Shown here: positions 22,613 through 33,089 of the stretch, piece after piece | How the letters are laid out: every line of letters begins with the position of its first letter | Numbering within the stretch: the first letter of the stretch is position 1 | NCBI RefSeq assembly: GCF_032884065.1 | Contig: NW_027063134.1 | Location: forward strand, 1 to 64,000 | DNA from: Artemia franciscana | Lineage: Eukaryota > Arthropoda > Branchiopoda > Anostraca > Artemiidae | DNA length: 64,000 nt | Reading direction: 5' to 3' | Notes under the pieces: model-generated | Told to the model about the DNA's origin: nothing | The model's database searches: none | What the model saw: the letters and a program-made list of their open reading frames with translations, nothing else | Made by a program: the position numbers and the translations under genes

Positions 22613-22810
22613 AAATCTGTAATGCAAATAATGAGGACGAATGCCAACAGCCGTCGTATTCATGATTTGTTATATAGCCACAGTGGTCATATTTATGTAT
22701 GTGGAGATGCTAACCTGGCCAATGAAGTCAAATCGGCTGTGGTTTCAATATTTCAAGAACAAGAAAATATCGATCTGGATGAAGCTGCATCGGTTGTAGA
22801 CAACCTCTTT
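22613..22810 (+). CDS. Nos: nitric oxide synthase, penultimate exon (NADPH-binding end of reductase domain, 66 codons)
   Basis: The 66 residues read from KSVMQIMRTNANS through 'GHIYVCGDANLANEVKSAV' to 'DEAASVVDNLF'. 'HIYVCGD' is the conserved NADPH-binding block at the end of the ferredoxin-reductase module shared by NOS and cytochrome P450 reductase. The next exon supplies the NOS-specific tail. NOS makes nitric oxide from L-arginine, with electrons passing from NADPH through FAD and FMN to the haem domain. The acceptor is 'tttatag' (AG 22611-22612) and the donor is 'gtaagc' at 22811. The exon is phase 0 at both ends. The near-identical inverted copy at 60542-60739 differs in the protein at one position (LLYS here, LLYN there). 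Upstream exons were not found. Confidence 0.82.
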
Positions 22811-24743
22811 GTAAGCTTCTTGCCTGTTTGTCTTTTCATTGCCACCCTCTTTTCAATCCCAGGGCATTAGTAATGCAAGCTTGCAATCAAAAACTGCTTA
22901 GGGATTTTTAATTTTTCCTACATACTCTTCCACTTCCACTTGCTAAACTCTTCCACTTGCTAAAACTAGTATTGAAATTCTCTTCTTATGTTAATTTTCT
23001 TGCAAATCAAATTTTAAGCTTAATTTTGCGTGAGGGCAGGCTAAGGTTAAGGGTATTCCCACTGTCATAAGTTCTCACCTTCAGCCCTGGACCCTAAGGT
23101 CCTAGTTCTATCCCTCCAGCCCTAGATTCAAGAAATCAAATTTGGTTGGATTCCAGAGTTTATGACTCTCAATGCTTCTTTACATTTAGGAATACTAAAT
23201 TAAGTGTATAAATTCGTTTGTATCTTGATAAGAGCATAAAATTTTAATATATTCAAAAATGGGTGTCGTGTCTTTTAGCTTAGTACTGTTCAGCAGTTAA
23301 AATCATGCCTTTAATCTTAATTTTGCATAATGATAGGCTGGGTAGAAAAATTGAAGCTATTCTCGTGTTATGAGATGGTTTAGGGTTATAATTTCATACC
23401 TGTATCCCTGAAACAGTAATCCTGTCTGCCTGGGCTCATTGTGGTGCTGAGATGGGCTTTTCATGAGCTCGCCAAATTAAAATGGGGCCTATAAACATAG
23501 CTTCATGATAAACTTGAGGAGTTGCATCTTACGAGATAATAATAGCCTTGTTAAATACACAGCATTGCATTGGATTTGATTAATGCATTTTTTTTTTTTT
23601 TTTTTTTTTGGCTTGCTTTTGTTTTGGTGTCCTTTTTTTGGGATGAATCACCTCTTCATAGCTTTGTTATAATTCTAATTTTAAAAGCAAAGAACTCAGT
23701 TCTATGAAAACTTTATCTAGACTTTTTCCTTCTACTATCAAAAGTTTTGGTTTGAAAAAAGAAATATTTCTAAATGAATTTGAAATCAAATGCATTCAGA
23801 GAGTATAAATTACTATCCTACTGGAACTATCCTAGCATAAACTTATTTGGGTTATTTTAGTATAAAAATACTTTATCCTTGATTTATAATAAATCCAAGA
23901 AAAAATATAATGAATCTACAGAATACGCTGTGGTACGATTATGAATTCTATAATCTTTATGTTTCCATAATTTTTTTCCCTTTTTTCATCTTGTTTAGTT
24001 ATGTTATGTGGTACAAGATTTTTTTAGATATCAAAATATCAGTGCAATTAATTTCCTCTCCATCATAACGAGGTAAGAACTACAATAAAATATACTCAGA
24101 TAATATTTGTAAAAAAAAAACTTTTTTTGTCGAGGCTGTTGTTTCAAGTGCAAGTTATATTTTCAGTTTAATAGTAAAACACGCGGCTAACAGTGTAGGT
24201 ATGTGTGTGTGTATCAATTCGATACAAATTCTTCTGTATGTGCAGTTTTTTGGACCATCCCATGTCAAAAAAGTAACTTTTTAGTTATACTTGCCTTTTC
24301 ACCTCTTCCTGATGTTATCTCCATTATTTTGTAGCTGTAACAATTGAATGAAATATTTAAAAAATGTTTTTTATTTAATGTCCAGCCTGGATCTGACACT
24401 TTTTAAATTTATAATTCTCTTTGTTTCCTTTTTTGTTTGAGAGTTAAACCATTCAAGTCAAAAGCACTTTTTTCTGTATCTGTGTATCTACAGTCCTATA
24501 AAGTTGCTTGTATTCTTCAATGACATCCAAAAATAAGCAGAGGTAAATCAATCCCCCGTTGTTACAAAATTGGGAATAAACATATTTTAAAATCACTCAA
24601 CATATCTTAATGCCACCGGTCAGTAGATCCGATAAATATGTTGTCAGGGGAAAAGGAATGAAGAAAAGGCAGGGGAAAGGGTATACTTTATGATGTTCGA
24701 GTAAAGAGTTGCTATGTTTCTAATTAATTATGTATTATTTTAG
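22811..24743 (+). other. NOS last intron, with an internal direct duplication
   Basis: This intron joins two phase-0 exons. Blocks at about 23,008-23,110 and 23,322-23,400 look like an old direct duplicate of about 310 bp, sharing 'cttaattttgc', '.aggct...', and 'gtta..g.gtta'. The inverted arm at about 59,915-60,535 matches only as far as about 23,430 and then breaks. A long T run lies near 23,588-23,609. Confidence 0.65.
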
Positions 24744-24839
24744 AATAGCGGCCGTTACCATGAGGACATTCTGTGTATTACTGTTGGTGCACGAAAATCT
24801 CACTTGGAATGTAACAGACAAGCCCTTGATGAAGAATAG
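24744..24839 (+). CDS. Nos: nitric oxide synthase, terminal exon (31 codons and stop)
   Basis: The exon encodes NSGRYHEDILCITVGA and 15 further residues, then TAG at 24837-24839. 'RYHEDI' close to the carboxy end is the hallmark of NOS C-terminal tails. It argues against cytochrome P450 reductase, which ends a few residues after the reductase fold in a VWS-like sequence, and against methionine synthase reductase. The acceptor is 'ttttag' (AG 24742-24743), and the phase agrees with the exon ending at 22810. This exon has no partner in the inverted arm, which lost the sequence beyond the 23.43 kb equivalent. Confidence 0.82.
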   Translation, partial: NSGRYHEDILCITVGARKSHLECNRQALDEE

Positions 24840-24966
24840 TACTGTCTGATTCAATTGTTAGTTCAGTGTTCAAATGTTTATTTGATTTGAAGCCGTTTTA
24901 TTTTTTTGAAAGTGCGAATTTCCCCGAAATTTGTCGATTTTAACTGTATTTTAAATTATTCATCTT

Positions 24967-24972
24967 AATAAA
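24967..24972 (+). promoter_or_regulatory. polyadenylation signal AATAAA, probably for NOS
   Basis: A canonical hexamer lies 128 nt after the NOS stop codon in AT-rich 3' UTR-like sequence. It is the first AATAAA downstream. Confidence 0.55.
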
Positions 24973-25559
24973 CATATAAACCATAAAATAATATCTATCA
25001 ATTTCTTTTTTCTTTTTTTGGAATGGTTGGACTGCTTTCTATTATTTAGGGACAATTATTGATTGGTCGTAACCTATTTTAACTATCTTTTGATGTACAC
25101 TTCTTGTAATTTCTAATGGAAAAATAGACAACTTTAAGAGTCGATTTTTTTGAATTTTCCTCTGCAAATGAAAGCGGCTAGTTGACGAACGAAAATTTCT
25201 GTTACATTTTAAATTTAGTTCTGCCATTTTGGACCTTCGGCTTAGTAACTAGAGTAAAGGGGTACATGATGTGCTGCTGTATATCTCTTGTAGTAGATGT
25301 TATTTCTGCTTCGGAGCAACGCTGGTTTTGTTTTGCTTTATTGTGTCTGATCAGCGGTCTGCAGCTCAAAAATGGAAAGAGATGAGAATCTGAAAGTTTT
25401 TTTTTGTACTAACATCGCGAGTTTTCTGATTAGTTTTCTAATGAATTTCTTTTTCTCATCGCCTGCAAAAAAGTGTGATTTTTACACAAAAGTGCCAATA
25501 TTCGTAGATCTAAAAGTGAATTGCTCACGAATCACGTTAGTTGTCTTGTGTCAGGTGTT

Positions 25560-27190
25560 GTTAACACTCAGGTGTATTTGCCTCAAATTCTGGCTACAAT
25601 TATGGGCAGATTGTGGGAAGTCACGCTCCGGAGTAGTCAACACTGTTCGTATTTACACGAAACGTAACTTTTCCAAAGGCATCGCACAGCATAAGGCTAA
25701 AGAAATTGCCCGTACCAGCGAGATTGTCCATAATTCGAATCCTGCTTTATGGCGTCTTCGAGCTAAGAACAAATCTTCCAATGGCCCACCCTGCATGCCA
25801 GAAAAGACTGATTCGACTACTTCAGAGACAATTTTCAGCCCTAATTCCTACCTAGACAACACCTTTTGTCAGACCCTCGATAAGGAGCTCCAGTTTGCAG
25901 TTAAGGATATTGACTTCCTGGTCACTCCGTCTTTAATGCGTTCCAAAATTGTTAAGCTAAAAAAAAGAAATCTAATGGCATCGATGGTATATCTGGCACC
26001 CATTTAAGCTTTGCCAGCAATTTTCTCCTAGAGTACCTTTCTCTGCTATTTCAGATGATTTTTGTTACTGGCATCGTTCCGGACGACTTTAGTGTTGTAT
26101 TGGTTCATCCTATTCTCAAAAAAGGTAAACCAGCTGACGAGTGCACTTCATATTGTCCGATCACTGTTTCAACTACTTTTTGTAAGCTACTTGAATCCCG
26201 TATTTTTGATGAAATTGCACTTCAATGCACTACTCCGGACAATCAGTTCGGGCTCAAAAAGCACTCAGGACGGGAATACGTTCACAGCGTTCTTGCAAAT
26301 CTTCTTGTTGATGCAGATAAAAATGGTGATATTTCGTCTTTGGAGTGCTTGGTGTTAGTAGAGCCTTCGATTCTGGCATCCATGGCCATATCTTGCTCAA
26401 AGCTCTTCAGTGAGGTGTTTCCTCTTGCATCATTTCCCCTGTCTACAGCATGTACAATAAGCTCTCGGCTGTCATCTTGATCCCCTCTCCGTCCGGTTCT
26501 TTTCCTTCTAAAGAAATGCTGAGTGTCAAAGCTGCAAAACTTCACCAACACTGTTTAATAACGCTATAATCGAAGCACAACAAGGAATAAAGCCGTCGTG
26601 CTTTCTCCGTGGGATCAATCTGTCGCTGCTGAACTTCGTTGATGACATTCTTCATGTTTCTTGTTCAATTTCTTTATTTCAATAAAATTACGACTCACTT
26701 GCAGCGGCATACAAGCAGATCGGACTTTCCTTCAACGAATCTAAAACAGAACTTCTTTTCTTCAATGGTTCAAAAAATGAGCTTTCAATTAAACTCTGCG
26801 TTAAAATTCGTTACACTCTGATTAAGCCCTGTGAGTCCCATACCTATCTTGGCCTCCCTATTTCTTCTACATTGAAGGACACACGCTCAGCACTGACAAA
26901 CCACTTCTGTTCCCGTCTACGAGCGTCTTACGGATTACTTAATGCTAATAAGTATCGTTTCAACCGTCCTCTCCTTGCCCGGCTATACAATGCTTTTAAT
27001 AACCCTCAACTGCTTGCTCTGGCTCCCTTCTGGAAAATATTCACAGCTACCGAAAAGAAAGCCATTTGTAGCGTATTCTACAGACATGCCAAGTTTCTCT
27101 TCCGTCTCCCTATGTGGTACAGCAATGGCGACATCTCCATGAAATACAAGCTCACCAACCCTTCCATGGCCATAGAAAGAAGAATCTCCC
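25560..27190 (+). pseudogene. LINE ORF2 with RT domain, split by the Helitron cluster (5' part)
   Basis: The + strand shows an ordered non-LTR RT. A pre-RT region is at 25,610-25,990. Fingers with 'VHPILKKGKPADECTSY.PITVSTTFCKLLE' lie at about 26,100-26,200, then 'DNQFGLKKHSG'. A motif A-like block, 'AFDSGIHGHILLKAL', is near 26,365-26,410. The catalytic FVDD box is at 26635-26646, followed by 'CESHTYLGLPIS' and a connection domain to about 27,190. At least four frame changes or stops interrupt it. The reading stops in Helitron sequence at about 27,190, and the missing C-terminus resumes at about 32,866. I see no endonuclease domain. The clade is uncertain. Confidence 0.8.
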
Positions 27191-27504
27191 ACCCCAACAC
27201 CTAGTTGGTGGGGCGCTTCGCGCCCCCCCCCCCCCCGTGCGCGTAAGTCGTTACGCGCCATATTAGTTACGCGCCATTGTAGTTGTGTCCCTGTGTCCCA
27301 CCTGTGAATATAGATAGACTTATATATGTGTTTCAAACTACGTAAAACTTGCGAATATACAACATTCTTGGCTTTTCCATTGTCTGTGCATATACAAAGC
27401 CTTATGTACTAATAATGACGTCATATGCAAACGCTCTTTTTACAAACATGCATACACACAACTCGTTTTTATATAGATAGATAGATGGATAGATACAATA
27501 CAAA

Positions 27505-29131
27505 TTAACTGCGTAAAACTTGCGAATATACAACATTCTTCGATGTCAAATTGTCGCTGCATATAAATAGATTGTCAGGTTTACCGACCCTCGAACATGC
27601 AACGTACAATTGTCCATGAAAAAAACAATCAGTATTAAGATCTATACCACATTTGTCTAATGATTGACCTTGAGCTTTGTTAATGGTGATTGCAAATGCT
27701 AATCGAATTGGGAATTGCAATCTTTTAAATTGAAAAGGCAGATCCGTTGGAATCATGGGAATGCGAGGAATAAGAACAGCCTCACCCTCAAAAGGCCCTG
27801 TCAAGATTGTGGCCTCTATTAGGTTTTCCATTGTTTTTATTTTACGGCAAGCCGCGTGCCATTGCAAAGCTTTGGTGGGTTGATATTTCTTAAAAGTATT
27901 ATTGGTACGCCTATTGTTAGTTGTAGCACGTGTTGTGGAAACCCTGAAAGATCCACGGAATTTAAAAATTCAGATGGATAATTAACCGCTTCATTTGGTT
28001 CCAAAACTGTGTCGACTGACTTGTAAAGGACTGCCTGGTCTCGAATCTTGGTCAAAACAATATTGTTGATTTCGTGGACGTCTATATTTTTGGGTGCAAG
28101 AATCGCTCTTTCACTTAACCATTTATTATTTTTATAATTGTTTAGAATATTCGGAAATACTTTTTCAATCAATTCATTTTTGGACGTCACTAAATTACAG
28201 AAATCAGCAGGTAGTTGTATACGTCCTGAAATTGAGTCTACTGGGAGCTTTCCGTTTCCAATTGCCAGCAATTGATCTGAAAATGTTTGACCAGAGTCAT
28301 CGTTTTGCAATCGGACACGCATATTTGTAGTTAATTTTAATGTTTTTACGTGTGCCCATAAATTAGAATTTTTCAGGCAAGCATTCATTTCGTCTGCAGG
28401 GGTTGATCTCGGTATTATAGGTAATATTTGCCTGAAATCTCCCGCAAGCAATATTAATGTGCTGCCAAAGGGTTTCGACTTCCCTCTCAAATCTTTCAAG
28501 CATTGATCCAGAGCCTCGAGCGATTTTTTGTGTGCCATTGTGCACTCATCCCAAATAATAAGTTTGCATTGCTGCAATACTTTACCCATCCCAGATGATT
28601 TGGAAATATTGCACGTGGGAGTTTGTGTAGAATGCGAATTCAGAGGCAATTTCAAAGCGGAATGAGCAGTTCTTCCACCAGGCAGCAATGTTGCGGCTAT
28701 TCCGGACGACGCAATTGCCAACGCTATATCATTTTTGATGGAATTGATGCCAGAATCAGTTTTATCACAAACGTTTTACCAGTACCTCCTGGCGCATCCA
28801 AAAAGAAAATTTCTCCAACGTTGTTATCGACACAATGCATTATCGTATCATAAATGTCTTTTTGTTCCGACGTTAACTTGGAAATGTTATTGTGTACATA
28901 CGACAATAGATCACTCGTACTGTAACTTTGTTCACGATCCAATTCTATATATGTCGAAACAGCAGCGATACGGTTAGGTGAAGGCATTCCCAAATCCTGA
29001 AGAGGTTTGTTTGCCATGCGTACGCACAAATCTTCTATAATAACTAGAGTGTAGTTATAAATTTCTGATGTAAAATCAAAAGTCATATCTGACGTCTCTA
29101 ACTGTTTTCGATGGAGTATATCTTCGGACAT
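27505..29131 (-). pseudogene. Helitron helicase domain (SF1, Pif1-like)
   Basis: The segment has three main open parts (29131-28724, 28721-27837, 27867-27505) in different frames. The Walker A motif is 'APGGTGKTFVI', near 28,770. The Walker B motif is 'IIWDECTMAH', near 28,555. Motif III is 'LLAGDFRQILPI', near 28,430. The C-terminal motifs are 'AITINKAQGQSLDKCGIDLN' and 'LYVACSRV', near 27,690-27,590. All are the expected residues of Pif1-like 5'-3' DNA helicases, which unwind DNA during rolling-circle transposition. Frame joints lie near 28,722 and 27,850. Otherwise the domain is full length. Confidence 0.9.
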
Positions 29132-29144
29132 TTTTGACTTATAT

Positions 29145-29870
29145 TTATGGAGAGCAAGTTGTTAAAATGATGCCAAACAATGCACGAATTTGACTTGGAG
29201 TTGACGTTTCGCACGCGTCATTGATACAGTTATCCCAGTGTTGGTCAATCTCCAATAAATTCAGAGCTTGGCATGCACTACGGTAAGTGTCATGTATAGT
29301 ACCGTCTACAGTTCTCAAATACTCAAAGGATGTCGGACCGGGTACATTCACCAAAAGCAGGCGTAGAAAGAAGCATTCATGTCGATTGGGGTGAACGGTG
29401 TAGAGTCTTCCTATCGTGGTATCTTTGAAGATGGTAGGCTGGCCGTCGACTGACTTACCCTGTTTTCGACGTTCAAATACTTTATTTTTAGCATTCCACG
29501 TGTAATACGAAGGCACTTCAGTATACAGCAGTTTTTTTTGCAAAAGAATCATTTTTGCAAAGCGAAAAGAAAGCGGTTAACTTTGTATCCGGTGGATTCA
29601 GGGCTCTTTGTTGCACGTTGGTTTCCGAGAAATAAACACGTTGACCATTCTGTAAATGTACCGCTAAGTGAACAACAGCTGGACTACGTTCATGTATCGG
29701 AAATGAAAGAATTCGCCAGACAGCTTCATTACTGCTTATGTATCTTCCAGCCTGATATTGTACGATTTTGTCGATATCTTTGATATCGGGCTGCAAGCCA
29801 AAAACTGCCATGTCACTGCCTTTGTTGACGTATTTACAAATGTATATGATTGCCTTTACGGAGTTACAGT
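29145..29870 (-). pseudogene. Helitron Rep catalytic-tyrosine segment and Rep-helicase linker
   Basis: Reading from 29,870 down gives 'YICKYVNKGSDMAVFGL', which carries the paired tyrosines of the Helitron Rep active site. It is followed by 'SSNEAVWRILSFPIHERSPAV' (29811-29518 frame). The second frame (29552-29145) has the conserved 'FLRLLLVNVPGPTSFEYLRT' block. These always sit between the HUH core and the helicase in animal Helitrons. Breaks occur near 29,870, between 29,552 and 29,518, and near 29,140. Confidence 0.85.
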
Positions 29871-29871
29871 A

Positions 29872-31080
29872 TTAAACGTTTATGTGTGCATTAAATGTTT
29901 TTGATAATAACGGGGAATATGGAACAACCCACTGGTTATCTACTTCGATGGTGGTACCGTTACGCTTCTTTATTATTGCTGTTTTACCGCCATCTTCAGT
30001 AGATCTTCTTCTATATTTTGGGTAACCATCATTGCCAGTAATTGTGTTGGATACTAAAAGTCGAGGATATTGCTTTGTGCACCTTCCTTTGGCCATACAT
30101 GGTGAATTTTCGTTCAGTGCACCGCAAGGTCCATGTATCATATTTTTTACAATAGTATCATGTAACCCCTTATCGACATTTTCATCAGGTATTTCAGCGG
30201 GAATCACATCATCAATTTCGTTCGAAGTAATTTTTTTATGTAGCCAGATTAGTATATGTGCGTGTGGCAAACCTCGTTTTTGCCATTCCACTGAGTACAT
30301 CCAGCATCGCACTGACCCAAACACTTCAAGTTTTACTATGTAGTTTATCAGTGATTTCAACTTTTGCCGGAAGACACGGGCCGTAATGTCATGTCTATGA
30401 ACCGCCGATTGTCCTTGAAGTAAAAGCTGCTGTATCTCGTCCCAAGATTGATTACATGTAAATGTAATAAATAAATCTGGACGACAATAGAGACGAAAAT
30501 ACGCAATAGCATCTTGAGCATATTCATGCATATGACGGGGACTGCCATCATATGACGAAGGTAAAATTGTTAATCTTCCCACGTTTGTGGTATTACCGTC
30601 ATTTACAACTGCATCTCGCAAATGAATGTATTGTTCAGAGCGGAGCTTGGTCTGATTCAGGCAGATATATAGCAAACGTTCTGATTCAATTTTAGCATAC
30701 ATATCAACGACGTATTGGTGAAACAATTCACGGCATTTTAAAATATAATTTTCTTCATCCTGCCGAATCATTAGTCTATAGGAATAATAATGCATTGCAC
30801 TGAATTTCTTATTCATTTCTTTGTTAGTGGCTGGATTCATCAATTTAATATTAAAGTGATAGCCGTCGGCTCCATCCCTAAAAATGATAGGATATTGTAG
30901 GGCATCGTAGCATCGATGAGTTTCAGCAATTCTTAACAACTGAGCGTTTCGCTTATGAAGATTAATATCTCGAGGTAAAAACTGATCACCGACCGATAAA
31001 TTTGCCCTTTTACTTTGAAAGTAGACATAAATTGATCTGGATTTTCGATTTGGGCTCCAAACGACGTCATTTGGAAACAT
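29872..31080 (-). pseudogene. Helitron Rep (HUH endonuclease) core
   Basis: The longest open frame in the window, 402 codons, covers the Rep N-terminal region and HUH core. 'FITFTCNQSWDEI' (near 30,470-30,430) precedes 'EWQKRGLPHAHILIWL' (near 30,290-30,245). There the H-A-H residues are the metal-binding HUH motif. Later 'MIHGPCGALNENSPCM' and 'CTKQYPR' are the usual Cys-bearing blocks. Rep nicks one strand and forms a 5'-phosphotyrosine during rolling-circle transposition. The right-arm relative (59.04-59.91 kb) ends near the start of this region. Confidence 0.92.
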
Positions 31081-31798
31081 GAGTTATATTTTCTGATTTT
31101 TGACAAAAAACGCTTAGATTCTGACGTAGTTCCAGTAAGGAAAGTCTTCAATGGCTCTGGTGGTGCAGCCAATAGAGGAAGTTTAACTTTTCCTGAGGCG
31201 CAACACATTCCCATTGTTTCACCATTGAATTTCAAGGCCTTGCAATAGGGACAAATTTTAGACATAGTCCCCATTTGAACACATTTACTCAAGCTATAAT
31301 CATCGACTGGGCTGTACCTGAATGCCAGGCGATAACTTTCAGGTTGCTCTGATTCCTCGGCACGCTTTCTTTTCTTACTTTCTCTATCAGCAGCAAGCCT
31401 GATTTCTTGCTGTTCTTGTGATTCCTCGGCACGCCTTCTTTTTTCACTTTCTCTTTTAGCAGCAAGTCTGGTTTCATGTTGCTCTGGTAGTTCCTCGGCA
31501 TGCCTTCTTTTTTCTCTTTCTCTTTTAGCAGCAAGTCTGGTTTCGCGTTGCTCTGGTAGTTCCTCGGCACGCTTTCCGTTCTTTCTTTCTCTATCAGCCT
31601 CAAGCCTGTTTCCTTGCTTTTCTTTTGATTCCTCGGCACGCTTTCTTTTCTTACTTTCTCTATCAGCCTCAAGTCTGTTTTCTTGCTGTTCTTTTGATTC
31701 CTCGGCACGCTTTCTTTTCTAACTTTCTCTATCAGCAGCAAATTTTTTGGCATAGACTCTTTGAGCATCTTCTTCGGCTGTTGCCATTGTAAGTTCAT
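30933..31798 (-). pseudogene. Helitron ORF N-terminus: charged repeats and CxxC zinc motif
   Basis: The biologically sensible frame starts MATAEEDAQRVYAKK near 31,785. It runs through about seven R/K/E-rich repeats of the type 'RAEESKEQQ...RL.ADRES', typical of animal Helitron proteins. It then reaches 'MSKICPYCKALKF...MGMCC', a Cys motif preceding Rep. A TAG at 31719-31721 interrupts the frame and is shared by the copy at 59121-59123. A frame shift near 31,040 passes to the Rep frame. The alternative 169-codon frame at 31798-31289 is an out-of-frame reading of the same repeats. Confidence 0.8.
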
Positions 31799-31984
31799 CA
31801 GTCATTTTAAAGTTAAACATTAATAGATTTCTACGTGAACGCATGTCTTAAATATCTTTAATGACGTCACCGTCATAAAAAAAGGACGACAACTAGCTTC
31901 ATGACGTCATTCAACACACAAACATGACATCACCCGACAGACAGACACATCCACAGACAATTTATTTATATATATATAGAAGAT

Positions 31985-32114
31985 AGATGTGGCTGTGTCC
32001 CGGTCGTCATTTGTGTCCCGATGTCCCGGTCTGTAATTTCGTCAGTCAAAAACATGACGTCAGTTAACACACAAACATGACGTCACCCGACAGACCCACA
32101 CACACACAGACAAC

Positions 32115-32192
<78 letters not shown>
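31985..32192 (-). mobile_element. second Helitron fragment (5' end, internally deleted) with (TA)n
   Basis: Minus-strand order: a (TA)n run, 'aaataagttgtctgtgtgtg', and a 5' region with three TGACGTCA-like blocks. It then jumps to the 'accgggacac..gggacac' internal repeat and ends at the 5' TC of the large Helitron. It carries about 110 bp of terminal sequence related to, but different from, the large element. The same arrangement stands at 58,698-58,880 in the inverted arm. Confidence 0.65.
32116..32192. repeat. (TA)n microsatellite
   Basis: A pure TA run of about 76 bp lies at the junction of two Helitron copies. It creates a meaningless IYIYIY frame. The equivalent in the inverted arm (58,701-58,738) is much shorter. 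Confidence 0.95.
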
Positions 32193-32194
<2 letters not shown>

Positions 32195-32196
32195 TA

Positions 32197-32866
32197 GCTG
32201 TTGGGGTGGCACTTTGCACCACCCCAACACCTAGTTGATGGGGCCCTTTGCGCCCCCCGAGGCCCTCCCCCCACGTGTGTAAGTCGTTACGCGCCATATT
32301 AGTTACGCCCCATTGTAGTTGTGTCCCTGTGTCCCACCTGTGAATAGAGATAGATATAAATATATGTTTTTAACTACGTAAAACATGCGAATATACAACA
32401 TTCTTCGCTGTCCCATTGTCTGTGCATATAAATAGATAGTCAGGTTTACTGATTCTTGAACATGCAACATATAATTGTCCATGGGAAAAACAATCCGTAT
32501 TCATATCTATACCTCATTATTCTAATGATGTGTCCTTGTGTTCCGGTCGTTATTTATATTCCCTGTGTCCCGGTCGTCATTTGTGTCCCAGTGTCCCGGT
32601 CTGTAATTTCTATTCGAATGCACGCTTTCTTTTCTTACTTTCTCTATCAGCAGCAAGTTTTTTGGCATAGACTCTTTGAGCAGCTTCCTTGGCTGTTGCC
32701 ATTGTAGGTTCTTCAGTCATTTTACAATTAAACATTTTTCCGTGAACGTATGTCTTAAATACCTTTAATGACGTCATCGTCATAACAAACATGACGACAT
32801 CTAACTTCATGACGTCAGTCGACACACAAACATGACGTCACTCGACACACACTCGGGTTTAATAAA
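32197..32866 (-). mobile_element. non-autonomous Helitron, about 0.67 kb
   Basis: It reads on the minus strand from about 32,860 to 32,197. It keeps the start of the Helitron protein (MATAKEAAQRVYAKK..., near 32,700-32,610), then 'accgggacac' repeats, then a tail ending in two successive stem-loops. The first is followed by 'atcaactag', and the second ('ggggtgg...ccacccc') by 'aacagctag' at 32,197. It lacks Rep and helicase and about 40 bp of the 5' terminus. It abuts LINE sequence at about 32,866. Confidence 0.75.
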
Positions 32867-33030
32867 AAAATATAACACCACTGATTCCCTTATCGCCTCA
32901 AAACTTATTACGCACTATGGCTCTTCCTTCACTCCTTGGTACAACCCTGGCGTCTACCTTCAATATTATCCTTGTAAGTCCCTACCATTTCGTCCACGAG
33001 CAAACCACTCTAATCTCTACTAAAAAAAGA
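32866..33030 (+). pseudogene. LINE ORF2 C-terminus, 3' part of the LINE split by Helitrons
   Basis: An open stretch encoding 'NTTDSLIASKLITHYGSSF' and ending 'FRPRANHSNLY' then a stop follows the Helitron cluster. It is the expected continuation of the LINE reading interrupted at 27,190, in the same orientation, so about 5.7 kb of Helitron sequence sits in one LINE. An inverted copy lies at about 57,795-57,955. Confidence 0.65.
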
Positions 33031-33089
33031 AATATTAATAAAATACTCAATAATGACCAAAATATCTTACCTGTTTAAATTCGTCATTC

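Larger units (their letters stand above)
27190..31984 (-). mobile_element. near-complete autonomous Helitron (HUH Rep and Pif1-like helicase)
   Basis: The element reads on the minus strand. The 5' end is near 31,984 (TC-start, 'tcttctatatatata'), followed by TGACGTCA-rich sequence. The 3' end is near 27,201, where the stem-loop 'ggggcgc-gaa-gcgcccc' is followed by 'accaactag', the CTAG end expected of Helitrons. The coding order of charged N-terminus, zinc motif, Rep and helicase fills the interior. The element is about 4.8 kb with roughly six frame breaks, so it is recent but not active. It lies within LINE ORF2. An additional 12 bases past CTAG match the start of a second terminal hairpin seen at 32.2 kb. 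Confidence 0.88.

Noticed and set aside
22613-24839. Cytochrome P450 reductase or methionine synthase reductase instead of NOS
   Set aside because: The first exon alone would fit any of them, but the last exon continues with RYHEDI and a further 25 residues, as in NOS.
31289-31798. 169-codon frame with repeated 'KESVPRNQK' motifs as a novel repeat protein
   Set aside because: It is an out-of-frame reading of the charged Helitron N-terminal repeats. The neighbouring frame has the known 'RAEES..' pattern and leads into the Rep Cys motif.
32115-32297. IYIYIY-rich frames over TA runs here and at 50,276-50,464
   Set aside because: They are translations of microsatellites and not proteins.
31840-32850. 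TGACGTCA octamers in Helitron ends as host CRE promoters
   Set aside because: They recur as part of the conserved Helitron 5' terminal sequence in all copies, so they belong to the element.
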